Assembly (NCBI RefSeq): GCF_000003815.2 | Contig: NC_049994.1 | Span: forward strand, 19,056,465-19,120,464 | DNA: 64,000 nucleotides | Direction: 5' to 3' | DNA from: Branchiostoma floridae | Lineage: Eukaryota; Chordata; Leptocardii; Amphioxiformes; Branchiostomatidae | Shown: in pieces, positions 9,956 through 22,406 of the stretch | Numbering within the stretch: position 1 is the stretch's first letter | Layout: each line of letters starts with the position of its first letter | Program-made: the position numbers and the translations under genes | Notes under the pieces: generated by a model | Told to the model about the DNA's origin: nothing | Database searches by the model: none | Seen by the model: the letters and a program-made list of their open reading frames with translations, nothing else

Positions 9956-12900
9956 GTGGTGTTTTCAAAAGGTAGCTAGCGATAGCACCCAAATAGAGTC
10001 CGTATACTCAAGAATATCTCCACAAGGAAGTATCGGATTGGACTGCGGTTTGCATCATTCGATTCCTTACTAAGGACCTTTCCAACCATACCAAGCTTGC
10101 TAGGCCGGAACTTAAAGCCTAAGCTACAATTGCGTTATTAACTCCCTACCCGGTATTGTGACAGGTGGTGTTTTCAAAAGGTAGCTAGAGGTTGCGCCGA
10201 AATAGAGTCCGTATACTCAAGAATATCTCGACAAGAAAGTATCGAGTTGGACTGCGGTTTTCATCTTTCGATTCCTTATTAAAGGACCTTTCCAACCATA
10301 CCAAACTTGCTGGGCCGGAACTTAAAGCCTAAGCTAAAATTGCGTTATTAACTCCCTACCCGGTACCGTGACAGGCGCTAGGTGGTGTGTCCTGGAGGTA
10401 GCTAGCAGTTGCGCCCAAATAGAGTCCGTATACTCAAGAATATCTCGACAATGAAGTTTCGGATTGGACTGCGGTTTTCATCATTCGATTCCTTACTAAG
10501 GACCTTTCCAACCATACCAAGCTTGCTAGGCCGGAACTTAAAGCCTAAGCTACAATTGCGTTATTAAGTCCCTATCCGGTACCGTGACAGATGGTGTTTC
10601 CAAAAGGTAGCTAGAGGTTGCGCCGAAATAGAATTCGTATACTCAAGAATATCTCGACAAGGAAGTATCGGATTGTACTGCGGTTTTCATCATTCCATTC
10701 CTTACTAAGGCACCTTTCCAACTATAGCAAGCTTGCTAGGCCGGAACTTAAAGCCTAAGCTACAATTGCGTTATTAAGTCCCTACCCGGTACCGTGACAG
10801 GTGGTGTTTCCAAAAGGTAGCTAGAGGTTGCGCCGAAATAGAGTCCGTATACTCAAGAATATCTCGACAAAAAAGTATCGGATTGGACTGCAGTTTTCAT
10901 CTTTCGATTCCTCATTAAAGGACCTTTCCAACCATACCAAGCTTGCTAGGCCGGAACTTAAAGCCTAAGCTACAATTGCGTTATTAACTCCCTACCCGGT
11001 ACGTTGACAGGCGCTAGGCGGTGTTTCCAAGAGGTAGCTAGCAGTTGCGCCCAAATAGAGTCCGTATACTCAAGAATATCTCGACAAGGAAGTATCGGAT
11101 TGGACTTCGGTTTTCATCTTTCGATTCCTTACTAAGGAACCTTTCCAACCATACCAAACTTGCTAAGTCGGAACTTAAAGCCTAAGGTAAAATTGCGTTA
11201 TTAACTCCCTACCCGGTACCGTGACAGGCGCTAGGTGGTGTGTCCTGGAGGTAGCTAGCAGTTGCGCCCAAATAGAGTCCGTATACTAAAGAATATCTCG
11301 ACAAGGAAGTTTCGGATTGGACTGCGGTTTTCATCATTCGATTCCTTACTAAAGACCTTTCCAACCATACCAAGCTTGCTAGGCCGGAACTTAAAGTCTA
11401 AGCTACAATTGCGTTATTAAGTCCCTACCCGGTATCGTGACAGGTGGTGTTTTCAAAAGGTAGCTAGAGGTTGCGCCGAAATAGAGTCCTTATACTCAAG
11501 AATATCTCGACAAGAAAGTATCGAATTTGACTGCGGTTTTCATCTTTCGATTCCTTAGTAAAGGACCTTTCCAATCATACCAATCTTGCTAAGCAGGAAC
11601 TTAAAGCCTAAGCTACAATTGCGTTATTAACTGCCTACCCGGTACCGTGACATGCGCTAGGTGGTGTGTCCTAGAGGTAGCAAGCAGTTGCGCCCAAATA
11701 GAGTCCGTATACTCAAGAATATCTCGACAAGGAAGTATCGGATTGGACTTCGGTTTTCATCATTCGATTCCTTATTACGGGACCTTTCTAACCATACCAA
11801 GCTTGCTAGGCCGGAACTTCAAGCCTAAGCTACAATTGCGTTATTAACTGCCTACCCGGTACGTTGACAGGCGCTTGGCGGTGTTTCCAAGAGGTAGCTA
11901 GCAGTTGCGCCCAAATAGAGTCCGTATACTCAAGAATATCTCCACAAGGAAGTATCGGATTGGACTGCGGTTTTCATCATTCGATTCCTTACTAAGGACC
12001 TTTCCAACCATACCAAGCTTGCTAGGCCGGAACTTAAAGCCTAAGCTACAATTGCGTTATTAAGTCCCTATCCGGTACCGTGACAGATGGTGTTTCCAAA
12101 AGGTAGCTAGAGGTTGCGCCGAAATAGAATTCGTATACTCAAGAATATCTCGACAAGGAAGTATCGGATTGTACTGCGGTTTTCATCAATCGATTCCTTA
12201 CTAAGGCACCTTTCCAACTATAGCAAGCTTGCTAGGCCGGAACTTAAAGCCTAAGCTACAATTGCGTTATTAAGTCCCTACCCGGTACCGTGACAGGTGG
12301 TGTTTCCAAAAGGTAGCTAGAGGTTGCGCCGAAATAGAGTCCGTATACTCAAGAATATCTCGACAAAAAAGTATCGGATTGGACTGCAGTTTTCATCTTT
12401 CGATTCCTCATTAAAGGACCTTTCCAACCATACCAAGCTTGCTAGGCCGGAACTTAAAGCCTAAGCTACAATTGCGTTATTAACTCCCTACCCGGTACGT
12501 TGACAGGCGCTAGGCGGTGTTTCCAAGAGGTAGCTAGCAGTTGCGCCCAAATAGAGTCCGTATACTCAAGAATATCTCGACAAGGAAGTATCGGATTGGA
12601 CTTCGGTTTTCATCTTTCGATTCCTTACTAAGGAACCTTTCCAACCATACCAAACTTGCTAGGTCGGAACTTAAAGCCTAAGCTAAAATTGCGATATTAA
12701 CTCCCTACCCGGTACCGTGACAGGCGCTAGGTGGTGTGTCCTGGAGGTAGCTAGCAGTTGCGCCCAAATAGAGTCCGTATACTCAAGAATATCTCGACAA
12801 GGAAGTTTCGGATTGGACTGCGGTTTTCATCATTCGATTCCTTACTAAAGACCTTTCCAACCATACCAAGCTTGCTAGGCCGGAACTTAAAGCCTAAGCT

Positions 12901-14353
12901 ACAATTGCGTTATTAAGTCCCTACCCGGTATTGTGACAGGTGGTGTTTTCAAAAGGTAGCTAGAGGTTGCGCCGAAATAGAGTCCTCATACTCAAGAATA
13001 TCTCGACAAGAAAGTATCGAATTTGACTGCGGTTTTCATCTTTCGATTCCTTAGTAAAGGACCTTTCCAATCATACCAATCTTGCTAAGCAGGAACTTAA
13101 AGCCTAAGCTACAATTGCGTTATTAACTGCCTACCCGGTACCGTGACATGCGCTAGGTGGTGTGTCCTAGAGGTAGCAAGCAGTTGCGCCCAAATAGAGT
13201 CCGTATACTCAAGAATATCTCGACAAGGAAGTATCGGATTGGACTTCGGTTTTCATCATTCGATTCCTTATTACGGGACCTTTCTAACCATACCAAGCTT
13301 GCTAGGCCGGAACTTCAAGCCTAAGCTACAATTGCGTTATTAACTGCCTACCCGGTACGTTGACAGGCGCTTGGCGGTGTTTCCAAGAGGTAGCTAGCAG
13401 TTGCGCCCAAATAGAGTCCGTATACTCAAGAATATCTCCACAAGGAAGTATCGGATTGGACTGCGGTTTTCATCATTCGATTCCTTACTAAGGAGCTTTC
13501 CAACCATACCAAGCTTGCTAGGCCGTAACGTAAAGCCTAAGCTACAATTGCGTTATTAACTCCCTACCCGGTACCGTGACAGGTGGTGTTTCCAAAAGGT
13601 AGCTAGCGGTTGCGCCGAAATAGAGTCCATATACTCAAGAATATCTCAACAAAAAAGTATCGGATTGGACTGCAGTTTTCATCTTTCGATTCCTCATTAA
13701 AGGACATTTCCAACCATACCAAGCTTGCTAGGCAGGAACTTAAAGCCTAAGCTACAATTGCGTTGTTAACTGCCTACCCGGTACGTTGACAGGCGCTAGG
13801 CGGTGTTTCCAAGAGGTAGCTAGCAGTTGCGCCCAAATAGAGTCCGTATACTCAAGAATATCTCCACAAGGAAGTATCGGATTGGACTTCGGTTTTCATC
13901 ATTCGATTCCTTACTAAGGAACCTTTCCAACCATACCAAACTTGCTAGGCCGGAGCTTAAAGCCTAAGCTACAATTGTGTTATTAACTCCCTACCCGGTA
14001 CCGTGGCAGGTGGTGTTTCCAAAAGGTAGCTAGCAGTTGCGCCAAAATAGAGTCCGTATACTCAGGAACATCTCGACAAGGAAGTATCGGATTGGACTTC
14101 GGTTTTCATCTTTCGATTCCTTGCTAAGGGATCTTCGCAACCATACCAAGCTTGCAAGGCCGGAACTTAAAGCCTAAGCTACAATTGCGTTATTAACTGC
14201 CTACCCGGTACCGTGACAGGTGGTGTTTCCAAAAGGTAGCTAGAGGTTGCGCCCAAATAGAATTCGTATACTAAAGAATATCTCGACAAGGAAGTGTCGG
14301 ATTGTACTGCGGTTTTCATCTTTCGATTCCTTACTAAGGCACCTTTCCAACTA

Positions 14354-15576
14354 CAGTCAAACCTGCCCAAGACGACCACGCGGGGGACCGGACAAAAGCG
14401 GTCGATTTGGACAGGTGGTCGCTGAGAAGAGTATCGACTCAAAACATGCCAGATGCGTAGTATAAATGGTTCCCGTTGTGTTTAATGGCAAATAGCAAGC
14501 ACACGCACGCAAAGAAGTAAGTAAGCGAGGTCTTTAATGTCAAATCCAACACGCACACGCACGCAAAAACGTAAGTAATAATCATCAGTAAGCCTGGTGT
14601 ATTTTAATACAGTAAATGAACAGAAATTGGACAAATTGGATCAGGACGTTCCTACCTGCGCCAGTTCTCTGACTCTACTCAAGTCAAGGAGGTTAAAAAG
14701 ACAGTCTACTCGATCTACTCTAGTCTAAAAAAAAAGATATAACGTTACTTTCTATAAATCGGATTTCTACCATACAATAAAGTACGTGCTGTACATAATG
14801 CATTTCTGCGTCTAAGATCGTTAGATGGACCAGTGATATACATATTTAGTTGGCTATACAATTTCTCTCTGGAGGACAGCAAGTCGGAAACGTTATTCAT
14901 AACAAGAAGAGAACTGCTCAATATTTGTACACTAACGTTTTAGACAGTAACGGACCTTTGATGCCGTCAGTTACCATACAAGCCTTTATGCGTCGCTGTG
15001 TTCTTAATCGCCGTATCTGAAATAACTACGGTGTACCGATAGCCTACTTACCCACGGATGAATGTACAGTATAACAACCATTGCTTGGACAAAAGCACTC
15101 ACACAGATCTTTCTTTAAATAAAGGAATGAGCTACACAGATCTTTCTTAAAAAGGAATGAGGCCTAGACTATAAACGTTTCAGCATGCGTTCACTTTATA
15201 ATGATAAAGATTAAAAAACTTATGTAACAACTAAATTCGGATTTTCTTACAACGAAATGTCTTCCCATATTACAGTAGACTGCCCCACTGACCGCCGCCA
15301 TAGTTATTCTAAACATAACATCGTAATGGCAGTCAAAATTCCACGCAAACTGGCCGATTTCGGCTCAAAATCGCGATAGTTATCATCAAAAATCGATGAA
15401 AACCGGTCGTTATGGGTCCCAATTTTGGCCGGTCGCGGTCGCGTTGGCCAGGTGGTCGTTGAGAAAAGGTCACTTAATGCTTACGTCAATGGGAAAAAAA
15501 ATCGGGACCGAGAAAAAGCGGTCGAAATGGCCAGGTGGTCGCTGAGAGGAGGTGGTCGCTCGGGCAGGTTTGACTG
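14354..15576. mobile_element. Non-autonomous TIR element inserted in a satellite monomer
   Basis: The ends are inverted: CAGTCAAACCTGCCC at 14354 and GGGCAGGTTTGACTG ending at 15576. The inserted block is 1223 bp. It is flanked by TA on both sides, and satellite sequence resumes mid-monomer (CCAACTA before it, TACCAAGCTTGC after it). Subterminal motifs GGxCAGGTGGTCGCTGAGA are repeated near both ends. There is no transposase ORF. The TA target fits several DNA-transposon groups; superfamily not assigned. Confidence 0.85.
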
Positions 15577-16615
15577 TATACCAAGCTTGCTAGGCCGGAA
15601 CTTAAAGCCTAAGCTACAATTGCGTTATTAACTGCCTTTCCGGTACCGTTACAGGTGGTGTTTTCAAAAGGTAGCTAGAGGTTGCACCGAAATAGAGTCC
15701 GTATACTCAAGAATATCTCAACAAGGAAGTATCGGATTGGACTGCGGTTTTTATCGTTTGATTCCTTACTAAGGACCTTTCCAACCATACCAAGCTTGCA
15801 AGGCCGGGACTTAAAGCCTAAGCTACAATTGCGTTATTAACTGCCTACCCGGTACCGTGACAGGCGCTTGGTGGTGTGTCCTAGAGGTAGCTATTAGTTG
15901 CGCCGAATTAGAGTCCGTATACTCAAGAATATCTCGACAAGGAAGTATCGGATTGGACTGCGGTTTTCATCTTTCGATTCCTTACTAAGGGACCTTCCCA
16001 ACCATACCAAACTTGCTGGGCCGGAACTTAAAGCCTAAGCTACAATTGCGGTATTACGTCCCTACCCGGTACCGTGACAGGTGGTGTTTCCAAAAGGTAG
16101 CTAGCGGTTGCGCCCAAATAGAGTCCGTATACTCAAGAATATCTCGACAAGGAAGTATCGGATTGGACTTCGGTTTTCATCTTTCGATTCCTTACTAAGG
16201 GACCTTCCCAACCATACCAAGCTTGCCAGGCCGGAACTTAAAGCCTAAGCTACAATTGCGTTATTAACTGCCTACCCGGTACCGTGACAGGCGCTTGGTG
16301 GTGTGTCCTAGAGGTAGCTAGCAGTTGCGCCGAAATAGAGTCCGTATACTCAAGAATGTCTCGACAAGGCAGTATCGGATTGGACTGCGGTTTTCATCTT
16401 TCGATTTTTTACTAAGGCACCTTTCCAACCATACCAAGCTTGCTAGGCCGGAACTTAAAGCCTAAGCTACAATTGCGTTGTTATGTCCCTACACCATACC
16501 GTGACAGGTGGTGTTTCCAAAAGGTAGCTAGCGGTTGCGCCTCAATACAATCCGTATACTCAAGAATATCTCGACAAGGCAGTATCGGATTGGACTGCGG
16601 TTTTCATCTTTATAT
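15577..16615 (+). repeat. Satellite array, distal part (about 5 monomers)
   Basis: This continues the same ~214-bp satellite after the inserted element and ends abruptly within a monomer at about 16612 (GGTTTTCATCTTT then unrelated sequence). Confidence 0.95.
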
Positions 16616-16669
16616 CTCCTGGCTACAAACTGGTCTGGCCTGATTTGGGCAATAGTTACAGTAAATCGA

Positions 16670-17050
16670 CCTCATAGTATACAGTGGATTATGCTCGCGC
16701 ACCGAGGACTGCCTGCCGTCCCCCCTGCTGGGTACATTCTCTCCCCTGTGAGACACTCGTTGGACGCCCGTTTGAGGCACTTGACATGGTCACGTAAAAA
16801 AAAGATTAAAAAATCGCGGTGGCCCAAATCAGGCTATCAAAGGTGTCCTCGTAATCCTCACGAGTTGTTCTATCTGCCTTGTGAATCTCAAGCGATGGAC
16901 TTTTACGAAAAAGTATATATTTGATGTCAAAGTTGACCGATTTTCGACAGCTTTTTCCTATGGTTTCGCCATTGTTTTCAAGCCGAAATACGCACCGTAT
17001 GGGGGTTTCGGGGTGTCCGCTTAGTGGGCGAGGTTCGACTGTTTCCGGGT
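16670..17050. mobile_element. Decayed interspersed element; paralogue of 30.15-30.73 kb
   Basis: 16750-16860 matches the reverse complement of 30160-30256 plus 30713-30735, including GCACTTGACATGGTCACGTA, AAATCAGGCTATCAAAGGTG and TTGGACGCCCGTTTGA. The right end (17014-17042) reads as an inverted CAGTCGAACCTCGCCCAC terminus. No ORF of note. Confidence 0.55.
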
Positions 17051-17983
17051 CACGCTATACCGTTGCGGCAGTCACTCGGGACCTCACTCGGTAGTGTACA
17101 CAAGTACTTTTGATCGTGCTGTCAGCGTTTTGTCATGTTACGAAGTAATATTGAAATGTCTTTGAAGTATAAGACAGCAATCTGTAAGGTGTTATTCCAA
17201 TAGGTTGCCTCGTGGGTAAAGTGAACTGTAGGTAACGTTACCCCACGAAGGCTTTGCATCTGACTGTTAACTGTTGGTTGTATGCCTACATGAACATTGA
17301 GAGGTCAGAGGTCACCGAGGTGCCAGGTAGCCATAACTTTTCTTCCTAACACCATCTTCTCTATCCACTGTAATCTCACAGTATACAGCCATAAACTTTC
17401 CTAAATTCACATATAGTGTTTAACTACATATTAAGCTTCCTGTTTTTGTTGACATTTCTGTGATTTTTGAAACTGTTAACAGTACTATATCAGATCAGTT
17501 CCTCACTGTTCTCTGAAGTGGGGAGGGCACGGCACCCCGTAGATCTCAGGCCTCCGAATCTTATCACTCCGTTTGTTTGTTAGCGAGAACTAGGTATTAT
17601 GTAAGTACTATTTTAAACCAATTTTGTGTATTATACGGATAGAAAAATTGTATGTATTTTGGAGCGTTTAGTATAGCCAAGTTGTTATGAAATTTTAAGC
17701 GGCAGCAAACAGTTTTAATGGTCATGCCATATTGATATGTAAATTTCTCAACTGTCTAATTAAATCTATAGCTGCATGAATTACCAGGAGATAGGCAGTA
17801 AATTCCTCTAGGGGTATATTGATACATGTATTTAGATTCTGCTGTTTAATTGATATGTAAATTCTCAGTGTAGTGATGTGGCCAATGGATTTGTAAGTCA
17901 TAGCAGGCTGCACATTAACCTAGCAAGGAGTCCGGTCCTAGACCTACCAATTGTAATCTCACAATCTACTGGTACCTCCACAT
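17051..17983. other. Stretch without recognised feature
   Basis: A/T-rich sequence upstream of the LINE. The LINE 5' region may extend into it, but I see no coding signal or clear repeat. Confidence 0.4.
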
Positions 17984-18690
17984 GTGATACTATATGTTAC
18001 TACATCCATCATGTTTACCATAGCAACTACGAATGTTAGAAGCTTGAATCCTTTTACTGAGACTGGTCACCAGAAAATCACAGAACTTGAAAGCCATCTC
18101 CGAACCAACAACATTTCTGTGATGGGTCTCACTGAAACTTGGTTTAATGAAAATATTCTTTCAAATGACATCAGCATCCCTGGATATAACATAATGCATA
18201 GAAAGGACAGACTGGGTAGGACTGGTGGAGGGGTCGCCCTCCTCGTTAGTGACACACTCACAAGTAGACGAAGATCAGACTTGGAATCCTGCGACAACAC
18301 TTGGGAGGACTTATGGATTGAGATTCGCGTGGCTGGACAGAAAATCCTAGCGTCATGCGTATACAGACCACCCTCTGCACCAGACTCTTTTTACGATCAG
18401 CTGGAAAACAGCCTCTCCAAAGCTGCTTCCGAGAAAGGATTAACAGTCATTACTGGGGACTTCAACTGCCACCACACCGAGTGGGGGGACTCGTCCACGG
18501 ACAACCACGCACTACAGCTGGCGGACATCATCGAAAGATACGGTCTGCACGAGTCCCAACACCAGCCAACCCGCTCCACTCTGACGCGGCAAAGTACCCT
18601 GGACTTGATCATACTGTCTGACCCATCCAGAATCAATGAAATGTTTACTCTAGCACCTGTAGGAAATTTCCGATCATGCTACTGTTATAT
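17984..18690 (+). pseudogene. LINE endonuclease domain (APE type), broken
   Basis: The 236-codon frame encodes the N-terminal endonuclease of a non-LTR retrotransposon, which nicks target DNA to prime reverse transcription. Diagnostic residues are in order: TTNVRSL (N17), LTETW (E51), GGGVALLV (~81-88), VYRPP (~126-130), GDFN (D159, N161) and TLDLII near the end. A second ATG at 18011 could be the start. The expected SDHA motif follows only in another frame at about 18671, so a frameshift destroys the last catalytic block. Family-wide this domain is about 220-240 residues, so the length is normal. It belongs to the CR1/Jockey group in the broad sense; clade not resolved. Confidence 0.85.
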
Positions 18691-19215
18691 GTAAGCTGGG
18701 CATTTCTGTTTCAACAAAGCACATCAAGAAGCATGTATGGTACTACAATCGTGCAGACTTTGATAGGTTTAGGGCTGAACTAGGTAAAGTCAACTGGAAT
18801 AACTAAATTGTATGTGTGGTCCTACAATTGACGAGAAATGGAATAGCTGGAAGGTTAAGTTCTTAAACATTGCCAAAAACATTGTCCCAAACAAAACAAA
18901 AAAGGTGGTAACTGCACGAAAGCCTTGGATTACGACCGAACTACTGGAGGCAATCAGTCAAAAAACGGAACTCTACAACACCTTCAAGTGCTCCCCAACA
19001 CCAGAGAACTAGCTGGAGAAACTACACTCAAACCAAGAACCGCCTAACGAAAGACCTACGCCGAGCGGAGGCTGAGTACTACTCTACTGTTAGTGACAGA
19101 CTGAAAACTGCTGAAGAGGCCCGAGCCTTCTGGTCTGTACTCAAACAAGCAACAGGGAAGAGTAAATCCGGCATTCCTGCACTCTCCGTAAATGGCATCG
19201 TCCTGGACAAAGACA
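18671..19215 (+). pseudogene. LINE linker between endonuclease and reverse transcriptase, broken
   Basis: Continuation of the same element in shifting frames: the SDHA motif and KKHVWYYNRADFDRF-type sequence to a TAA at 18803, then MCGPTIDEKWNSW to a TAG at 19009, then RLTKDLRRAEAEYY and FWSVLKQATG-type sequence to about 19215. The two in-frame stops plus frame changes show the copy is dead. No separate function. Confidence 0.8.
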
Positions 19216-20857
19216 AACAAGGCAGAAACCCTTAATGACCTCTTGTCAGAGTCACTAAGGAAGCTACGCATCCAAACTTTACAAGCAGGCTCCCTAAGTT
19301 CACTGACGAAGTACTCTCTACAATTCACGTCTCAGAGGAAGAAGTCCTGGGTGTGCTGCAAGGATTACATCCTAACAAGGCTCCAGGCCCCGATGGAATA
19401 CCCAACCGACTCCTTAAGGAGGGAGCACCAGCCATCAGCGCCTCCCTTTGTCAGCTTTTCAACTTGTCACTCGCTACAGGACAAATACCAAAAGACTGGA
19501 AGCAGTCAAACGTGTCGGCAATATACAAAAAGGGTGACCGGACTGATCCATCAAACTACAGACCGATCGCACTTTTGCCTACCGTGGCCAAAGTGTTGGA
19601 GAGAGTCGTCCACAACCGCCTGTACACTTACCTTACTGTCAACAATCTGTTAAACGTCAACCAGTCTGGTTTCAAAAAAGGGGATGGGACAGTCTTACAA
19701 CTCCTGCGATTGGTTGACGACTGGGCCAAGTCCATTGATGACTCGAATGTCTCCTGTACGGCCGCCGTCTTTCTGGACGTCCGTAGAGCGTTCGATACTG
19801 TGTGGCACGATGGATTAACCTACAAGCTATCGCGTTACGGAGTTAGTGGACCACTCATCGGCTGGTTTAATCACTACCTCACAGGCCAGCAGCGTGTGGT
19901 CATTAATGGTGCTACGTCGTCTTGGAGGTACACGTACGCGGGCGTCCCACAGGGCAGTATCCTCGGCCCGCTGTTATTGTTAGTCTACATAAGCGACATC
20001 AAGGACTTTGTACATCGGACATTAACAGTTTTGCTGATGATACGTCTCTGTCAAACTCGGGACCGACGGCCGAGCAGGTAGCCAGCACCACAAACTCCGA
20101 CTTACAGCTTGTTTCTGACTGGTTTGATGTCTGGGGTCTAGAACTGCATCCAGGGAAGTGCAAGGTTATTTGCATCAAGTCTGCACGAAGCAGAGTAGTA
20201 CTTCCTCCTATCTACATCTCAGGCCAGCTCATCGAACAGGTTCCCTTCTACTCGCATCTTGGTGTCACCTTACACCAGGCTTTGGGCTGGAATGAGCACG
20301 CACAGAATACTTCCAGTAAGGCCAGAAAGGTACTTGGATACCTCTGGAGGTTGCGAGGCAAGTTGTCCAAGGAGGCACTGGAACTGGCTTACCTTACCCT
20401 TGTGCGACCTAGGCTGGAATATGCCTCCATCCTCTTCACCAACATGAGTGTAGCCGCCTCCAAAGTACTAGAGCGTGTACAGTACCATGCAGGCCGCCTA
20501 GTTACAGGTGCAGCGCCAAGGACACCCTACTCGGACGTGCTTCAAGAGCTCGGATGGGACAGGCTCTCAACTAGGCGAGACTACCACCGTCTAGTCATCA
20601 TGTACAAACTGGTCACTGGCACTGTACCACCTAACCTTCAACCACTCATCCCTCAAACAAGACAAACCCAAACCCAGCTTTGTCTGCGAAACTCTTCACA
20701 CCTCCATATCCCTCGCTGCAGAACTACAACATACAACAACAGTTTCATTCCATACACCTCCAGACTGTGGAACAACCTACCAAACCACATCACCGACTCC
20801 ACCACTTTCCCACAGTTCAAAGCTCGTTGCAGAAGCCACCTTCTGTCAGGATTTTAA
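19215..20857 (+). pseudogene. LINE reverse transcriptase domain, broken
   Basis: This would copy the element RNA into DNA at the target site. Seen: APGPDGIP near 19380, SNYRPIALLPTVAKVLE near 19550-19600, FLDVRRAFDTVWH (first catalytic Asp) near 19770, GVPQGSILGPLL near 19940, and FADDT (catalytic Asp pair) at 20030-20044, which lies in a different frame from the preceding block. A frameshift between about 19985 and 20024 therefore splits the catalytic core. The C-terminal part runs intact to the stop at 20857 (WFDVWGLELHPGKCKV, LERVQYHAGRLVTGA, SRLWNNLPNHIT), the usual end of CR1-like elements. Confidence 0.9.
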
Positions 20858-21112
20858 TATTAAACTCGTTGTATGATAGCATGCTGACCTTCCACCTACT
20901 TCAATCTTTTAAGTAAGCTATTGCTTTATCGTATAGTTGCATGACACCTTTTAATTATTGATTATTTTATTGTATTATATTGTATGAATTCTTTGTATGT
21001 TCGTCCGCATTTTTGTAGGTTCTGCCGCTACCAGCCCAAAGCTGCCTAGGCAGACCCTTGTAATGACTTGTCTCATCGTCAATAAAGAAAGAAAGAAAGA
21101 AAGAAAGAAAGA
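20858..21112 (+). mobile_element. LINE 3' UTR with (GAAA)n tail
   Basis: The sequence follows the RT stop and ends in AATAAAGAAAGAAAGAAAG-type tetranucleotide repeats, the microsatellite-like tail typical of CR1/L2-group LINEs. Confidence 0.75.
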
Positions 21113-21179
21113 ACTGTTGAAGATATTAGATACATTGCTCGCGCCTGACTGAGGGATCAACTAAGATTAGAACAGTATA

Positions 21180-22260
21180 TAGCTAATTAATAGCGAAAAA
21201 CGTGTTCAGAAGAGAAACTGTGCCAATCTGAATGACACACAAAATAGCGCCGTAAGAACTGTAACGTTATATAGCTAACTAGTAGCGGAAAACGTGTTCA
21301 GAAGACAAACTGTGTCAATTTGAATGAAACATCTAAAGGACCGTTGTGCGCTGCATTAACTGTATATAGCTAACTAATAGCGAAAAACGTGTTCAGAAAA
21401 GAAACTGTGTCAATTTGAATGACACACTTACAGAACAGTAAGAACTATAACGTTATGTAGCTACATGTAATAGCGCAAAACGTGTTCAGAAGACAAACTG
21501 TGTCAATTTGAATGACACACTTACAGATAGCGCAATAAGAACTGTATATAGCAAACTAGTAGCAGAAAAAGTGTTCAGGAGACAAACTGTGTCAATTTGA
21601 ATGACACACTTGCAGATAGCGCAATAAGAACTGTATATAGCAAACTGATAGCGGAAAAAGTGTTCAGGAGACAAACTGTGTCAATTTGAATGACACGCTT
21701 GCAGATAGCGCAATAAGAACTGTATATAGCTAACTCATAGCGAAGTGCAACGTGTTCAGAAGACAAACTGTGTCAATTTGAATGACACACTTGCAGATAG
21801 CGCAATAAGAACTGTTTATAGCGAACTAATAGCGGAAAAAGTGTTCAGGAGACAAACTGTGTCAATTTGAATGACACACTTACAGGTAGCGTAATAAGAA
21901 ATGTAGATAGATAACTCATAGCGAAGTGTAACGTGTTCAGAAGACAAACTGTGTCAATTTGAATGACACATTCATAGAACAGCGCCGTAAGAACTGTATA
22001 TAGCTAACTAATGGCGAAAAACGTGTTCAGCAGACAAACTGTGCCAATTTGAATGACACATTCATAGAACAGTGCCGTAAGAACTGTACATAGCAAACTA
22101 ATAGCGAAAAACGTGTTCAGGAGACATCTACAAACTGTGTCAATTTGAATGACACACTTACAGATAGCGCAATAAGAACTGTATATAGCTAACTTATAGC
22201 TGTTCAGGAGACAAACTGTGTCAATTTGAATGACAAATTTATAGAACAGCGATCTAAATT
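21180..22260 (+). repeat. ~90-bp minisatellite array, copy 1 (12 units)
   Basis: Units of about 85-97 bp with a constant core TGTGTCA-ATTTGAA-TGACACA and a variable remainder (CGTGTTCAGAAGACAAAC, TAGCGCAATAAGAACTGTAT). The minus-strand ORFs of ~62 codons here are by-products. Confidence 0.9.
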
Positions 22261-22406
22261 ATCTTATGACCGAAAGCTTGCTCTGACGAAAACTTTTTCA
22301 ACCGGGTGATTATACTATTTAAGTATATCTTTAGTTACCTCCATGAAATGTCATGGAGGTTATATTTACCTCCATGAAATGTCATGGAGGTTATATTTTA
22401 CCCCGC

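Larger units (their letters stand above)
4071..14353 (+). repeat. Satellite array, ~214-bp monomers
   Basis: Tandem monomers share landmarks such as AAGCTTGCTAGGCCGGAAC, CCTAAGCTACAATTGCGTTA, GAGTCCGTATACTCAAGAAT and AAGTATCGGATTGGACTGCG. Monomers fall into a longer type (with GACAGGCGCTAGGTGGTG, about 217 bp) and a shorter type lacking about 8-10 bp (GACAGGTGGTG). Long-range identities recur at 1496 bp (about 7 monomers), 2781 bp (about 13) and 3874 bp (about 18). Two gaps (7093-7192, 9438-9955) interrupt it. Occasional ORFs of about 60-70 codons here are by-products of the repeat, not genes. About 45 monomers are present in this part. Confidence 0.95.

Noticed and set aside
9315-9992. 225-codon ORF, and other long ORFs over N runs (31289, 33964, 40109, 50463)
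   Set aside because: Mostly unknown bases; length comes from the gap.
4580-16643. Recurring 60-70-codon ORFs (for example 8866, 11647, 13143, 16440)
   Set aside because: They are identical because the satellite is repeated; they lie at monomer period and have no independent support as genes.
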